A stretch of 64,000 bases of DNA from Clostridia bacterium (GCA_017626365.1 JAGAIV010000040.1:62001-126000), one strand, 5' to 3'. Positions 1-9,064 are shown, numbered from the stretch's first letter. Notes: generated by a model not told the origin, from the sequence alone. Program-made: numbers and translations.

Positions 1-663
1 TGTACAGATATTTGTTTTAGAGATAAGTATTCTTATGAACTATTTAAAGATATACCAACGGTAAGATACGCACCAGACTTGATTTTTCGTTTAAAAGATG
101 AAAATATTTTTATCAAAAAAGATACTGTTGGAATATCTATTATTGATATGAGTATAAGAGAAAAATTAATACAATATGAAGAAAAATATATCAAATGTAT
201 GGTCCATAATATAATTCAATATATAAAACAGGGAAAAACTGTTTACTTATTTTCTTTTTGTAAAGAAGAAAATGATGAAAAAGCAATAGAAAAAATACAA
301 CGCCAAATTCCAGAAGAATATAAAAAAAGTATAAAAAATATATACTATAATGGAAATATAGAAGAATATATTGAAATATATAAGAGTATGGAATATATGA
401 TTTGTTGCAGATTTCATGCAAAAATACTTTCTGTAGCATTAGGCCAAAAAATGTATATATTATCGTATAGTAAAAAAATTGATAATGTTATACAAGATTT
501 AAATTTGACAGAAGAATATACTAATATAGAAAATTTAACTGAAGATATGAATATTGATTTAGAAAAATTTAAAGCTGTTGAAAAGGACAAAATTATTAAA
601 ATTAGAGAATTATCTCAGGGACAGCTAGAAAAAATTGATAAATGGTATAAAGAAAATGGCTAG
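1..663 (+). CDS. Polysaccharide pyruvyl transferase family protein (5' partial)
   Basis: The frame is open from base 1, so the gene begins outside the window; about 220 C-terminal residues are visible. Near the left edge it reads VRYAPDLIF, and later CCRFHAKILSVALGQ. Both are typical of the polysaccharide pyruvyl transferase / CsaB-like fold: the 'PD' segment, and the 'RFHA' segment with its catalytic-region His. Family members pyruvylate cell-wall or capsular sugars or act as glycosyltransferase-like enzymes. It ends at a TAG at 661-663, and a gap of about 70 bases follows before an unrelated membrane protein. The exact substrate cannot be judged from this fragment. Confidence 0.75.
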   Translation, partial: CTDICFRDKYSYELFKDIPTVRYAPDLIFRLKDENIFIKKDTVGISIIDMSIREKLIQYEEKYIKCMVHNIIQYIKQGKTVYLFSFCKEENDEKAIEKIQRQIPEEYKKSIKNIYYNGNIEEYIEIYKSMEYMICCRFHAKILSVALGQKMYILSYSKKIDNVIQDLNLTEEYTNIENLTEDMNIDLEKFKAVEKDKIIKIRELSQGQLEKIDKWYKENG

Positions 664-735
664 GGACAAACTTCTAGTCATTTTCTTTACTTTTATAATT
701 CTCTATAATATAATAATTTAGAAAAGGAGTCAAAT

Positions 736-2184
736 ATGAAAAATAAATTAAGAACCAGTCTTTTAATAAGTTTAAGTATTATACTTATAACAACAATTGT
801 ACAAGCAGTAAATATTAAAATAACTCTACCAGATGACCTAAAACAGACTAATATTCAAAATCAAGGTGATATATGCTTATATGCAATAAATGAAGCAAAA
901 GACGAATCAGTTATAGTGGTAGGACAGCAAAATGAATTAACAAAAAAAGTTAGTAACTTAAAGCAACTAGATGAAGAGAGTTTTAAAACATTTTTAGATA
1001 AGTATAATGAGGCAAAATTGCAAGAAGGGCAAACAGTTTTAAAACAAGAGATATATGAAAAAAATAATATGGTTTTTGTTGATACTATTTTTGAATATAC
1101 GAATAATGATAAAAAAATACAGACAGAAGAATATTATACGATTGTTAATGAAAGTGCAATTACAATTTCTGCAAGCTTTTTACAAAAACAAGTGGATTCT
1201 GTAAAAGTAAGAGAAATGATTGATAGTATTAATATTTTAGAAAATACGAAACCAAACCTAGAATCTTTAGTAATTCCGATTATCCTAATTGTATTAATTA
1301 TTATTTATTTTATAAAAGAAAAAAGAAATAAAGTACAACTAGATGAAGCGGAAAAGAAAAAGGTATTATCTAAAGTAATAGACTATATTGGTAAAATCGA
1401 TTATTCAAAGTTTAGAGGAATACTAATTTTATTTGCTGTAACAATAGGAGTTAATATAATTAACCTGTTTTTTGGAATAATAGAAGTAGTACCTAAAATC
1501 AATTGGGTAGAATACTCAATGATGGATAAAATATATACTATTTCAGGAATTTTGCAAAATGTAATCCAATTAATAGCTATTATATACATTACATATTGTT
1601 TAACCCAAAAAGAAAATGAAACAATTAATAGAATTAAAAATACATTTATTGCAATGTTAATAGGAGTTGCTCTATTAACTATACTTCGAGTGGTTATACA
1701 GATAGTATTTGCAGGAATAAATGAGAATTTTGTACAGTATATAATAAGTGAAACACAGGTATTTACAAGAAGTGCAGTATATATTCTTATTTGGTATTTT
1801 TACTTTAAAAATTCAATCCGTGTATCTGTTTATTATAAAGAAAAAACAATAGAACAAATTGTAATGGAACCAAAAAAAGGATATCAAGCAAATGAAGTAA
1901 ATAAAAGAATAATGGAATTTAAAATAATTGAGTATTTTGAAGAGCAAAAGGCATATGATTATGCAAGTGGAATTTATATCAATAAATTGCCAAAAGAATA
2001 TGCAAATAGTTTATCACTATCTGATTTAAATACGAAAAAGATAATAAAATTAAAAAGAGCAAAATACTATTTAAGCAAAAAAGATTTAGAAAATCCAAAG
2101 TCACAAAATAGAAAAACAATAAGAACAGTACTAAGTGTTATTGGAATTTATTTATTTGTATTGCTAATTTTATATATTTTATAA
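736..2184 (+). CDS. Multi-pass membrane protein with N-terminal extracytoplasmic domain
   Basis: This is a 482-residue protein I do not recognise with certainty. Residues 1-25 form a signal-like hydrophobic segment ending near VQAVN. Residues 26-175 look like a soluble outside domain, in the style of lipid- or wall-associated stress domains. A strong membrane helix follows at about 179-195 (repeated I/L). Further helices at about 230-255, 275-295, 305-330 and 345-360 resemble DUF2569-type small membrane modules. A basic cytosolic stretch comes next, then a last helix at the C-terminus. The start ATG follows gaaaaggag. A hairpin terminator lies directly after the stop and overlaps the ribosome site of the next gene. 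Confidence 0.6.
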   Translation: MKNKLRTSLLISLSIILITTIVQAVNIKITLPDDLKQTNIQNQGDICLYAINEAKDESVIVVGQQNELTKKVSNLKQLDEESFKTFLDKYNEAKLQEGQTVLKQEIYEKNNMVFVDTIFEYTNNDKKIQTEEYYTIVNESAITISASFLQKQVDSVKVREMIDSINILENTKPNLESLVIPIILIVLIIIYFIKEKRNKVQLDEAEKKKVLSKVIDYIGKIDYSKFRGILILFAVTIGVNIINLFFGIIEVVPKINWVEYSMMDKIYTISGILQNVIQLIAIIYITYCLTQKENETINRIKNTFIAMLIGVALLTILRVVIQIVFAGINENFVQYIISETQVFTRSAVYILIWYFYFKNSIRVSVYYKEKTIEQIVMEPKKGYQANEVNKRIMEFKIIEYFEEQKAYDYASGIYINKLPKEYANSLSLSDLNTKKIIKLKRAKYYLSKKDLENPKSQNRKTIRTVLSVIGIYLFVLLILYIL

Positions 2185-2192
2185 AGTAAAAT

Positions 2193-2237
2193 AAAACACC
2201 TTATCTCATTTTTCATAAAATAGTATGAGGTGTTTTT
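2193..2237 (+). terminator. Hairpin terminator whose 3' arm carries the next gene's ribosome-binding site
   Basis: The left arm (aaaacacctta, 2193-2203) pairs with the right arm (tgaggtgtttt, 2226-2236) with one G-U pair, followed by a T run. The right arm also contains gaggtg, seven bases before the ATG at 2240. It looks like the terminator of the upstream gene, and folding would hide the Shine-Dalgarno of the amidase-like gene. Confidence 0.65.
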
Positions 2238-2239
2238 AT

Positions 2240-2734
2240 ATGCAAATAGTAGAATACAATAGGCAAAAAGCAAAAGAATATGCGAAAAAATGGGCATATC
2301 TTCGAAACCCCAATTACTATGATTATGATAAATTGGGAGGGGATTGTACCAACTTTGTATCACAGTGTATTTTTGCAGGTGCACTTCATATGAATTATTC
2401 ACAAGCAAATGGCTGGTACTATAAAAATGCAAACCAAAAATCGCCCAGTTGGACAGGAGTAGAGTTTTTACATCAGTTTCTTACTCAAAATAAATCAGTT
2501 GGTCCATTTGGAAAGATAGTAGATATTGATAAATTACAAGTGGGAGATATTATTCAGCTTTCGTTTGATGGAAATGTATACGGTCATAGCTTATTAGTAG
2601 TAGAAAAAAATGCGAATAATTTAGAAAAGATTTATGTAGCAACGCATACTTTTGATTCTTACGGAAGAAAGGTTTCAAGCTATATTTATCAAAAAATCAG
2701 AATGATTCATATAGAAGGGGTAAGAAAATGGTAA
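2240..2734 (+). CDS. Amidase-domain (Amidase_6-like) secreted or sporulation-associated protein
   Basis: This is a 164-residue protein matching the putative amidase domain family (Amidase_6, CHAP/NlpC-like fold). Visible features are the N-terminal YNRQKAKEYAKKWA, then GGDCTNFVSQC with the likely catalytic Cys and Asn, then the GHSLLV segment with the likely catalytic His. No signal peptide is present. I chose the ATG at 2240 rather than the one at 2225, because gaggtg sits seven bases before 2240 and the 2225 codon lies inside the terminator hairpin. It probably cleaves peptidoglycan or modifies the spore wall. The specificity is unknown. Confidence 0.7.
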   Translation: MQIVEYNRQKAKEYAKKWAYLRNPNYYDYDKLGGDCTNFVSQCIFAGALHMNYSQANGWYYKNANQKSPSWTGVEFLHQFLTQNKSVGPFGKIVDIDKLQVGDIIQLSFDGNVYGHSLLVVEKNANNLEKIYVATHTFDSYGRKVSSYIYQKIRMIHIEGVRKW

Positions 2735-2811
2735 AAATAGAAAAAATTGCTTGTAAAATGACTAAAAACAAGGTAAAATAGATAGGAAAATAATCAATAA
2801 AGGAGTAGACC

Positions 2812-3369
2812 ATGTATTTAATTATTGGACTTGGAAATCCGGAAGAAGAATATGCTAAAACAAGACACAATATGGGATTTGATACGATAAATAAAATAGC
2901 AAGTAAATATAATATTGCGTTGAATAAGAAAAAATTTGATGCTATATATGGTGATGCAATTATTAATGGTGAAAAAGTAATACTTGTAAAACCACAAACC
3001 TATATGAACTTAAGTGGTGTTTCCGTAAGACAATTTGTGAATTTTTATAAAATTCCAATGGAGAATTTAATTGTAATTTATGATGATATGGATATTGATA
3101 AAGGAATCATTAAAATTCGTAAAAAAGGTGGACCAGGCAATCATAATGGAATGAAATCTGTTGAAAAAGAAATTGCAACAGGTGATTTTGCAAGAATTCG
3201 AATTGGAATTGGGACTCCGGAATATAAAAATGATATGATTAATTATGTAATAGGAAATGTTTCAGAAGAAGAGTATGAGATATTACAACAGGGTGTAGAA
3301 AAAGCAGCAGAGGCTGTAATTGATATTTTAGAAAATGGCATAGACCATGCAATGAACAGATATAATTAG
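2812..3369 (+). CDS. pth: Peptidyl-tRNA hydrolase
   Basis: This 185-residue protein is full length for bacterial Pth, which frees tRNA from peptidyl-tRNA dropped by stalled ribosomes. It begins MYLIIGLGNPEEEYAKTRHN, which holds the family's GLGNPG-like motif and the catalytic His of TRHN. KPQTYMNLSG, the DD segment and GGPGNHNGMKS are the other family signatures. RBS aaaggag is well spaced. It is followed at 13 bases by the RNase G-like gene. If CGG codons stall ribosomes in this organism, as the window suggests, Pth would be directly relevant to rescue of drop-off products (inference). Confidence 0.95.
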   Translation: MYLIIGLGNPEEEYAKTRHNMGFDTINKIASKYNIALNKKKFDAIYGDAIINGEKVILVKPQTYMNLSGVSVRQFVNFYKIPMENLIVIYDDMDIDKGIIKIRKKGGPGNHNGMKSVEKEIATGDFARIRIGIGTPEYKNDMINYVIGNVSEEEYEILQQGVEKAAEAVIDILENGIDHAMNRYN

Positions 3370-3382
3370 AAAGGAAGCTTTC

Positions 3383-4570
3383 ATGAAAGAAATAGTAATT
3401 AATGTAGACAAGCAAAAGAATAAAACGGTTATGCTAGTAGAAAACGGAAATTTACTAGAGCAATATGAAGAAAATAGTGAAATCAAACGATTAGAAGGAA
3501 ATATTTACATTGGAAAAATTCAAAATGTACTGCAAGGAATGCAAGCAGCTTTTGTTGATATTGGAGAAAAAAAGAACACGTTTATTCATATTAAAGATAT
3601 TTTGCCAAAAGTAGATACCAAAACAAATGACCCAGAAGAAGCAGTAAAAAATAATAATATTAAAGATATTGTAAAAGTAGGAATGCCAATTTTGGTACAA
3701 GTAAAGCGTGATAGTACCAATAAAAAAGGAGCAAGGGTTTCTACTCATATTAATTTACCAGGAAGATTCTCGGTCATAATGCCAGGAGTAGAATTTATTA
3801 CCATATCCCAAAAGATAGAAGATGAAAAAGAAAGAGAACGTCTAATTGGAATCATCCAAAAAAACATTCCAAAAGGTGTAGGAATTATTGTTAGAACTTC
3901 AGCAGAAGGAAAAAGTGAAGAAGCAATTATAAAAGATATGAATCAAACAATAAAAAAATGGGAAGAAATAAAGAAAGTAGCAGACCAAGAAAAAGATGTA
4001 CCAAAACTTGTTTATGAAAATTCGCATATTATTAAAAGAATCTTAGTAGATTTGATTGACCAAGATATTAGTAGGATTATTGTTAATAGTAAGCAAGAAC
4101 AAAAAGAAATTGAAAAAATGCTACAAGAAAATGAGCAAACTATAGAAATTGTTCTAAAAGAACAAGAGAGCATATTAGATTTATATGACCTATCATCTCA
4201 ACTAGAAAAAATAGAGAATCGAAAAATATGGTTGAAATGTGGCGGATTTATTACGATAGATAAAACGGAAGCTCTAACAGCAATTGATGTCAATTCCGGC
4301 AAATATATAGGAACAAAGAGCTTAGAGCAAACAGTATATACAGTAAATAAAGAAGCAAGTATAGAAATTGCAAAACAACTTCGTCTTCGTGATATTGGTG
4401 GCATTATTATTATTGATTATATTGATATGAAAGAAAAAGAACACAAAGAAAAAATTATTGAAGTTTTACAAGAAAACTTAAAAAATGACCGTTCGAAAAC
4501 ACAAATTGTTGGATTTACAGAGCTTAATTTATTAGAAATGACAAGAAAACACATGTGTAGTAATGATTAA
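3383..4570 (+). CDS. rng: Ribonuclease E/G family protein, short form
   Basis: This is a 395-residue RNase G-like endoribonuclease for mRNA turnover and rRNA processing. The N-terminal S1 region reads GNIYIGKIQNVLQGMQAAFVDIG, and the catalytic DNase I-like part has TAIDVNSGKY with the metal-binding Asp, followed later by GIIIIDYIDM. The protein stops at LLEMTRKHMC plus three residues. That is before the CPxC zinc-link that joins dimers in Escherichia coli RNase E/G, so it is truncated compared with classical members. No extension is found in another frame and there is no CGG at the end. It overlaps no neighbour and sits between pth and bofA. Confidence 0.85.
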   Translation: MKEIVINVDKQKNKTVMLVENGNLLEQYEENSEIKRLEGNIYIGKIQNVLQGMQAAFVDIGEKKNTFIHIKDILPKVDTKTNDPEEAVKNNNIKDIVKVGMPILVQVKRDSTNKKGARVSTHINLPGRFSVIMPGVEFITISQKIEDEKERERLIGIIQKNIPKGVGIIVRTSAEGKSEEAIIKDMNQTIKKWEEIKKVADQEKDVPKLVYENSHIIKRILVDLIDQDISRIIVNSKQEQKEIEKMLQENEQTIEIVLKEQESILDLYDLSSQLEKIENRKIWLKCGGFITIDKTEALTAIDVNSGKYIGTKSLEQTVYTVNKEASIEIAKQLRLRDIGGIIIIDYIDMKEKEHKEKIIEVLQENLKNDRSKTQIVGFTELNLLEMTRKHMCSND

Positions 4571-4594
4571 AACAAAGGAAAAGGAGGGGAAAAT

Positions 4595-4855
4595 ATGGAT
4601 TTTACAATGATTTTACCAATCTTAATTGGTGTAGCAATTCTATTTGTTGTACTAAAATTATTAGCATTACCAATGAAACTAATTATCAAACTTGTGATTA
4701 ATGGACTAGTAGGTGGAGTAATCATTTTTGTAATCAACCTAATCGGTGCAAGTTTTGGATTTGCAATTACCTTAAACTGGATTACAGCATTAATTGTAGG
4801 AATTTTAGGTATTCCAGGAGTTGTAATTGTTGCAATATTACAATTTGTAATTTAG
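4595..4855 (+). CDS. bofA: BofA-like pro-sigma-K processing inhibitor family protein
   Basis: This is an 86-residue, almost wholly hydrophobic protein with two to three membrane helices and a Gly/Ile/Val-rich second half (GILGIPGVVIV). This matches the BofA family, which in Bacillus restrains the SpoIVFB protease and so delays sigma-K activation in the mother cell. RBS aaggagggg is strong. It is downstream of the RNase G-like gene. The family assignment rests on size, hydrophobic layout and the GIPGV segment. Its partner SpoIVFB is not in this window. Confidence 0.75.
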   Translation: MDFTMILPILIGVAILFVVLKLLALPMKLIIKLVINGLVGGVIIFVINLIGASFGFAITLNWITALIVGILGIPGVVIVAILQFVI

Positions 4856-4863
4856 AACAAGCA

Positions 4864-4991
4864 AAGAGAATAGCATAATTATATTTTTATGAAGTGACCG
4901 ACGAGCAGTTGACCTTTAGGTCAACAATTGGTAGCGAATGCGACCAGCGCAGGAATGGAACGTAATAAAAATATAATTATGCTATTCTCTT
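4864..4991. repeat. 128-nt element bounded by a perfect 27-bp inverted repeat
   Basis: The left arm at 4864-4890 is the exact reverse complement of the right arm at 4965-4991. The 74-nt core has its own hairpin (gttgacc-tt-aggtcaac, about 4909-4925) and is GC-richer than the surroundings. No ORF is present. It lies between two convergent genes. It could be a small non-autonomous palindromic element (MITE/REP-like) or a long structured RNA. There is no sequence evidence for transposition beyond the inverted repeats. Confidence 0.75.
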
Positions 4992-4995
4992 ACTT

Positions 4996-5033
4996 AAAAA
5001 AGATATTAGGATTATTCTCCTAATATCTTTTTT
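4996..5033. terminator. Bidirectional terminator between bofA side and AMP ligase
   Basis: aaaaaagatattagga pairs with tcctaatatctttttt around a short loop, with A and T tracts on either side, so it can work on both strands. It overlaps the last codons of the reverse-strand ligase. Confidence 0.75.
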
Positions 5034-6746
5034 AATTCTTCATTTCTTTTTACTTTTTGTGTTGTTGTCTTAATCATTGGTTCATCTGTTACAATGATAT
5101 TTCGAATATGCTTATAAGCAGGCATTGATTTATTAATTTCTTTTATATCATTCCAAATGATTTCTTTATAATCATCTACTGTTTTATCTGGATAAGTTTG
5201 TTTCATATATTCAGCATTATAAACAATTTTTGCATTAATTTCTAAATCATTATCTATAGTTGGTCTTCCAAAAACCATATTTTCTGCTACATATGGAAGA
5301 CGAGCAATTAAAATTTCAAGTTCTTCTGGGTATATATTCTTACCATTTTTTAAAACAATTACATTTTTCTTTCTTCCCGTAATAAATAAATATCCTTCTT
5401 TATCGTAATAACCTAAGTCACCTGTATGGAACCATCCATCAATTAATACTTCATCTGTTGCTTCTTTGTTATCATAGTAACCAAGCATAATATTAGGACC
5501 TTTTACTACAATTTCACCAATACCTTGTTCATTTGGTTCATCAATTTTAATTTCAACATCAGGAAGAGCAAAGGCAACAGAACCAGGTTTTTGGTATTTA
5601 TCGTTTTCTGCTGAAACAATAGGAGAAGCTTCAGTTAAACCATATCCATTTAAAAGTTCGATTCCTAAATTTTTAAGCCCTTTAATTGTAGATTTATCCA
5701 TAGAAGCTGCACCATAGATCACAATTCTTAGATGTCCACCAAGTTCATCAATGACTGATTTAAATAATTTTCTTCTTATATCAATTCCACATTTTAATAA
5801 GAAATTAGAAATAGCTGTTAAAATAGCAAATGGAACTGTTAAATGTTTTTGCTTAATACCTTTTTGAATTTTTTTATACATAGCTTCTAATATTAAAGGC
5901 ACACAAACAAATCCAGTTACTTTATATTCTTTTAAGTTTTGCGAAACATAACGAAGCCCATCGCAAAAAGCAATTGTAATCCCTGAGTATAATCCATATA
6001 AAAATGTTGTAGTTGATTCATATGTGTGATGCAAAGGTAAAAACGAAAGAAAAGTATCTTCCGGTGTTACTTTTGCAATACAACCAGTTGAATAAATATT
6101 AGAACAAATATTAGATTGTGATAGCATAACAATTTTGGCAAGAGAAGTTGTTCCTGAAGTAAATAGCATAATCGTCATACCTGTATTATCAATGATTACT
6201 TCATCGTATCTAGTATCTCCATTATCACATAACTGTTTTCCATTTTGAATTAAACCATTAAGAGAAAGGATATCTTCTGTATCCTTTTCAAAATCCATAC
6301 AAATGAAATGTTTTAGTTTACAATTAGGATTGGATTGTAAATTCTTAAATACATCAATATATTTTTTATCAAAAATAACAGCTTCTACTTCACTACGAAT
6401 CACAGAGCTTTCAATTTCATTATCAGGAAGAGCCTTATCAAGCGGAACCACGATATTTCCGTGATGTAGTAACAGCAAGGTAGCTTGTACACCACTCATA
6501 GCGATTTGGTGCAATAATAGCAATACGCTTTTTTGTTAATCCTAAATCAATAAGCCCAGTACCTAAATTTTGGATATCCTCTTTTAAATTGGCATAAGTA
6601 TGAGTAATATAATCCGTATCTTTTGGATTTTTTTTATAAATAAAAGCAACTTTATCAGGATAAAGTTTAGCAGAACGGTTAATAAGCTCCTTGAAATTAG
6701 CAACTTTTTCAACTTCATATAACTTACTTCTTGATAATTCTTGCAT
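5012..6746 (-). CDS. AMP-forming long-chain acyl-CoA synthetase family protein (one +1 CGG shift)
   Basis: Read with a +1 skip at the CGG at 6461-6459, this is one protein of 577 residues. Without the skip it would stop eight codons later. The ANL-family motifs follow in order: FTSGTTSLAK (the P-loop-like A3, with Ser-Leu-Ala instead of Gly-x-Pro), GYGLTEASP (A5), GWFHTGDLGYYDKEG (A7), GRKKNVIVLKNGKNIYPEE (A8), and a C-terminal Lys region TTQKVKRNEE (A10). The enzyme would activate a carboxylic acid, probably a fatty acid, to acyl-AMP and acyl-CoA. The junction reads VTTSGNIVVPLD, inside the N-terminal domain where family members have an uninterrupted sequence. It stands alone on the reverse strand with its own RBS (ggaggtatttta). 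Confidence 0.85.
6459..6461 (-). other. CGG +1 frameshift site, AMP ligase
   Basis: Context tca-CGG-aaa on the reverse strand. Skipping C gives tca-gga-aat (Ser-Gly-Asn) and joins two otherwise separate frames. Confidence 0.85.
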
Positions 6747-6884
6747 TTAAAATACCTCCATCAAATTCATCTTTCTTATTCTATACTTATTTTTATAAAA
6801 AAACAATATGAAACGAGAAAAAACTATTGACCAAAATGAAAAAAAGCTATATGATAAATAAGAAATATGTAAAAATATATCAAA

Positions 6885-6976
6885 ATAGAGTAGAAAATAA
6901 ATTGTTAAGACCAAGTAGACGGGAAGTTGTTACTTGGGCAAGAGTTACTCGCATATTTGTTTTCGCATTCCGCTAT
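6885..6976 (+). promoter_or_regulatory. Tetrahydrofolate (THF) riboswitch
   Basis: The segment begins atagagtaga and ends gcattccgctat, matching the pairing conserved ends of the THF riboswitch class (GAGUAGA ... GCAUCCGCUC). Between them are the GTTAAG element, a stem accaagt/acttggg, an ACTCGC-like part and an inner stem gaaaataaat/atttgttttc. It precedes a folate-type ECF S component, the usual target of this riboswitch, and is followed by a terminator. The class assignment is by eye from conserved blocks and context. Confidence 0.85.
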
Positions 6977-6982
6977 TTAATA

Positions 6983-7010
6983 AAAGAAGAATATAAGTCT
7001 TCTTTCTTTT
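6983..7010 (+). terminator. Riboswitch expression-platform terminator
   Basis: aaagaaga pairs with tcttcttt across a short loop, followed by ctttt. Placed seven bases after the riboswitch 3' end and before the folT RBS, it would stop transcription when folate is bound. Confidence 0.65.
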
Positions 7011-7052
7011 AAGTATGTGGAAACTCTGCTAAAAAGAAAGGAGTTTTTTATT

Positions 7053-7598
7053 ATGAAAAAAACAAAAAAGATTGTATTAGCAGGAATTTTCATTGCTATG
7101 ATAGTTATTCTATCAAGATTTTTATCTATTAAATTACCAGGATATAAAATCGGATTTTCTTATATCCCAGTATATTTAAGTGGTATTTTATTGGGACCAG
7201 TTTATACGGCAATCGTAAGTGGTTTAGCAGATGTTATTGGTTCTACATTGTTTCCTTTTGGACCTTATTTTGTGGGATATACAATTAGTGCCGTTATCAA
7301 AGGTCTTATTTATGGTGCGATATTACATAAAATTTATAAAGAAGAATTATCCAATAAAGAAATTATTATCCGATTAATTGTAGCAGCATGTTTAACACAA
7401 TTGTTAGTAAATGGTGTATTAAATACTTTATGGATTTCAATTACACAAGATAAAGCTTTCTTTGTGATTGCAACAGGAAGATTTATAAAAGAAGCGGTTA
7501 TGGTACCAATTCAGGTTATTACGATGTTTGTTTTAATAAAAGCAATTAAACCAGCGATCAATAAATTTTTAAAGGATGATAACAAAGAAAATGATTAA
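7053..7598 (+). CDS. folT: Folate-family ECF transporter S component
   Basis: This is a 181-residue integral membrane S component with five to six helices. It starts MKKTKKIVLAGIFIAMIVIL, then shows the typical F-Y-x-x-GILLGP segment (YIPVYLSGILLGPVYTA) and the DVIGSTLFPFGPYF motif of the folate group. It captures folate or a related pterin and docks on the EcfA/EcfT module encoded just downstream. I chose the ATG at 7053 because aaaggag precedes it at good spacing; an upstream GTG in frame lacks one. The THF riboswitch directly upstream supports the folate call and predicts repression when folate is plentiful. Confidence 0.85.
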   Translation: MKKTKKIVLAGIFIAMIVILSRFLSIKLPGYKIGFSYIPVYLSGILLGPVYTAIVSGLADVIGSTLFPFGPYFVGYTISAVIKGLIYGAILHKIYKEELSNKEIIIRLIVAACLTQLLVNGVLNTLWISITQDKAFFVIATGRFIKEAVMVPIQVITMFVLIKAIKPAINKFLKDDNKEND

Positions 7599-8412
7599 AT
7601 TAGAAAATGTGACATTTGGATATAAAGAAGATAAAGTAATAAAAAATTTGAATTTAGAAATTAAAGAAAATGAATTTGTTGCAGTAATTGGAGTAAATGG
7701 AAGCGGAAAATCAAGTTTAATGAAATTAATAGCAGGTTTGGTATTTCCAAAAGAAGGAACCATTACAATTGATGAAATATCAACAAAAGATAAAAAAGAA
7801 AGAACCAATTTAAGAAAAAAAGTTGGACTTGTTTTCCAAAATCCAGAAAATCAGCTTGTATTTTCAAACATTGAAGATGATATGAAATTTATGCTAGAAA
7901 ATTTTAATTTTTCGAAAGAAGAAATAGCAAAAAGAATTTCACAAAGTTTAGAAATGGTGGGAATGAAGGAATATCAAAATAAAGATATTTATTCTTTATC
8001 GATGGGACAAAAGCAAAGAATAGCTATTGCTGAAATGTTAGCATTAAAATCAAAATATTTATTATTAGATGAACCAACAGCTATGCTTGACCCAGAAAGC
8101 AAGAAAAAACTGATTAAAACCGTAAAAGAATTACAAAAAGAACAAGCTATGACAGTGGTATATGCCACTAACATTATTTCTGAAATTTTACAAGCAGACA
8201 GAATTATTGCACTAGACAAAGGTAGTATTGCTTTTAATTGTATGCCAGAAACGATTATAGAAAATGTAGAGAAATTCACAAAAATAGGATTACAAATACC
8301 GGAAATCATTGAACTGATTTGTAAATTAAATCAAAAAGGAATAAAAATCAATACAAAAACATTTGAAATAGACGAAATTGTAGAAGAAGTGATAAGGAGT
8401 AAAATATGCTAA
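7591..8412 (+). CDS. ecfA: Energy-coupling factor transporter ATPase
   Basis: This ABC ATPase of about 273 residues powers the ECF transporter. Walker A is GVNGSGKSS, the Q-loop region is FQNPENQLVFS (typical of EcfA), the signature is SMGQKQRIAIAEMLAL, and Walker B is LLLDEPTAMLDP. It starts MIKLENVTFGY, overlaps the end of folT by 8 bases, and is overlapped by ecfT. Only one EcfA is encoded here, whereas many clostridia have an EcfA1/A2 pair; this protein may act as a homodimer or pair with one elsewhere. The C-terminal 50 residues are shorter and more divergent than usual. Confidence 0.9.
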   Translation: MIKLENVTFGYKEDKVIKNLNLEIKENEFVAVIGVNGSGKSSLMKLIAGLVFPKEGTITIDEISTKDKKERTNLRKKVGLVFQNPENQLVFSNIEDDMKFMLENFNFSKEEIAKRISQSLEMVGMKEYQNKDIYSLSMGQKQRIAIAEMLALKSKYLLLDEPTAMLDPESKKKLIKTVKELQKEQAMTVVYATNIISEILQADRIIALDKGSIAFNCMPETIIENVEKFTKIGLQIPEIIELICKLNQKGIKINTKTFEIDEIVEEVIRSKIC

Positions 8413-9020
8413 AGTATGTAGAAGGAAATTCCATCATTCATAAGATGAATAGTACGATAAAACTATTACTTTTAATTATCATTTCAATTGGTATTTTTAT
8501 GATTAAAGAATATAAAATTCTTCATATTGTTTTAGGAATTTCGCTCATATTGTTGCTACTTACCAAAATAAAACCAATTTATTACCTAAAAGCAATTAAA
8601 GATTCTATTTATATTGTGATTGTTACATTTTTACTAAACTTATTCTTTTCAAGTGTTAGCTATTCCTTTATGATTTCTTACCGAATTTTCATAATGCTAA
8701 TTTTTACTTTTATCGTAACACTAACCACAAAATCTATGGACTTAGTACGTGCAATTTGTAATTTGCTATATCCGCTAAAACTATTTGGAATTAACACAAA
8801 AGAAATTAGTTTAATGGTAGGGATTGGAATTAATTTTATGCCGATTTTAAAAAAGGAATATGTTCAAATAAAAGAAGCACAAATAGCAAAAGGCTATATT
8901 CCAAGTTTAAGAAAAATAAAACAATACAGTATTTGCATTTTTGTTCCATATTTAACGAATTGCTTTAGAAGAGTAGATGAAATTTCAATGGCATTGCAAG
9001 TAAAGGGGTATGAAGAATAA
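8406..9020 (+). CDS. ecfT: Energy-coupling factor transporter transmembrane protein EcfT
   Basis: This is a 204-residue membrane protein with four to five helices, and the coupling signature near the C-terminus reads AQIAKGYIPS (family A-R-G). It connects EcfA ATP hydrolysis to the S component. The ATG overlaps the last codons of ecfA (translational coupling), so folT-ecfA-ecfT form a compact operon under the THF riboswitch. It is somewhat shorter than typical EcfT (about 260). A strong terminator follows. Confidence 0.85.
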   Translation: MLKYVEGNSIIHKMNSTIKLLLLIIISIGIFMIKEYKILHIVLGISLILLLLTKIKPIYYLKAIKDSIYIVIVTFLLNLFFSSVSYSFMISYRIFIMLIFTFIVTLTTKSMDLVRAICNLLYPLKLFGINTKEISLMVGIGINFMPILKKEYVQIKEAQIAKGYIPSLRKIKQYSICIFVPYLTNCFRRVDEISMALQVKGYEE

Positions 9021-9026
9021 AGTTAA

Positions 9027-9064
9027 AAAGTTTTTTCAAGCGGTAACTTGGAAAACTTTTTTTC
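9027..9064 (+). terminator. Terminator of the folT-ecfA-ecfT operon
   Basis: aaaaagttttttcaag and cttggaaaacttttttt form an inverted repeat around cggtaa, ending in a T run. Confidence 0.75.

Noticed and set aside
6827-7012. ORF of 61 codons on the + strand
   Set aside because: It lies across the THF riboswitch and its terminator, has no good RBS and no protein-like composition.
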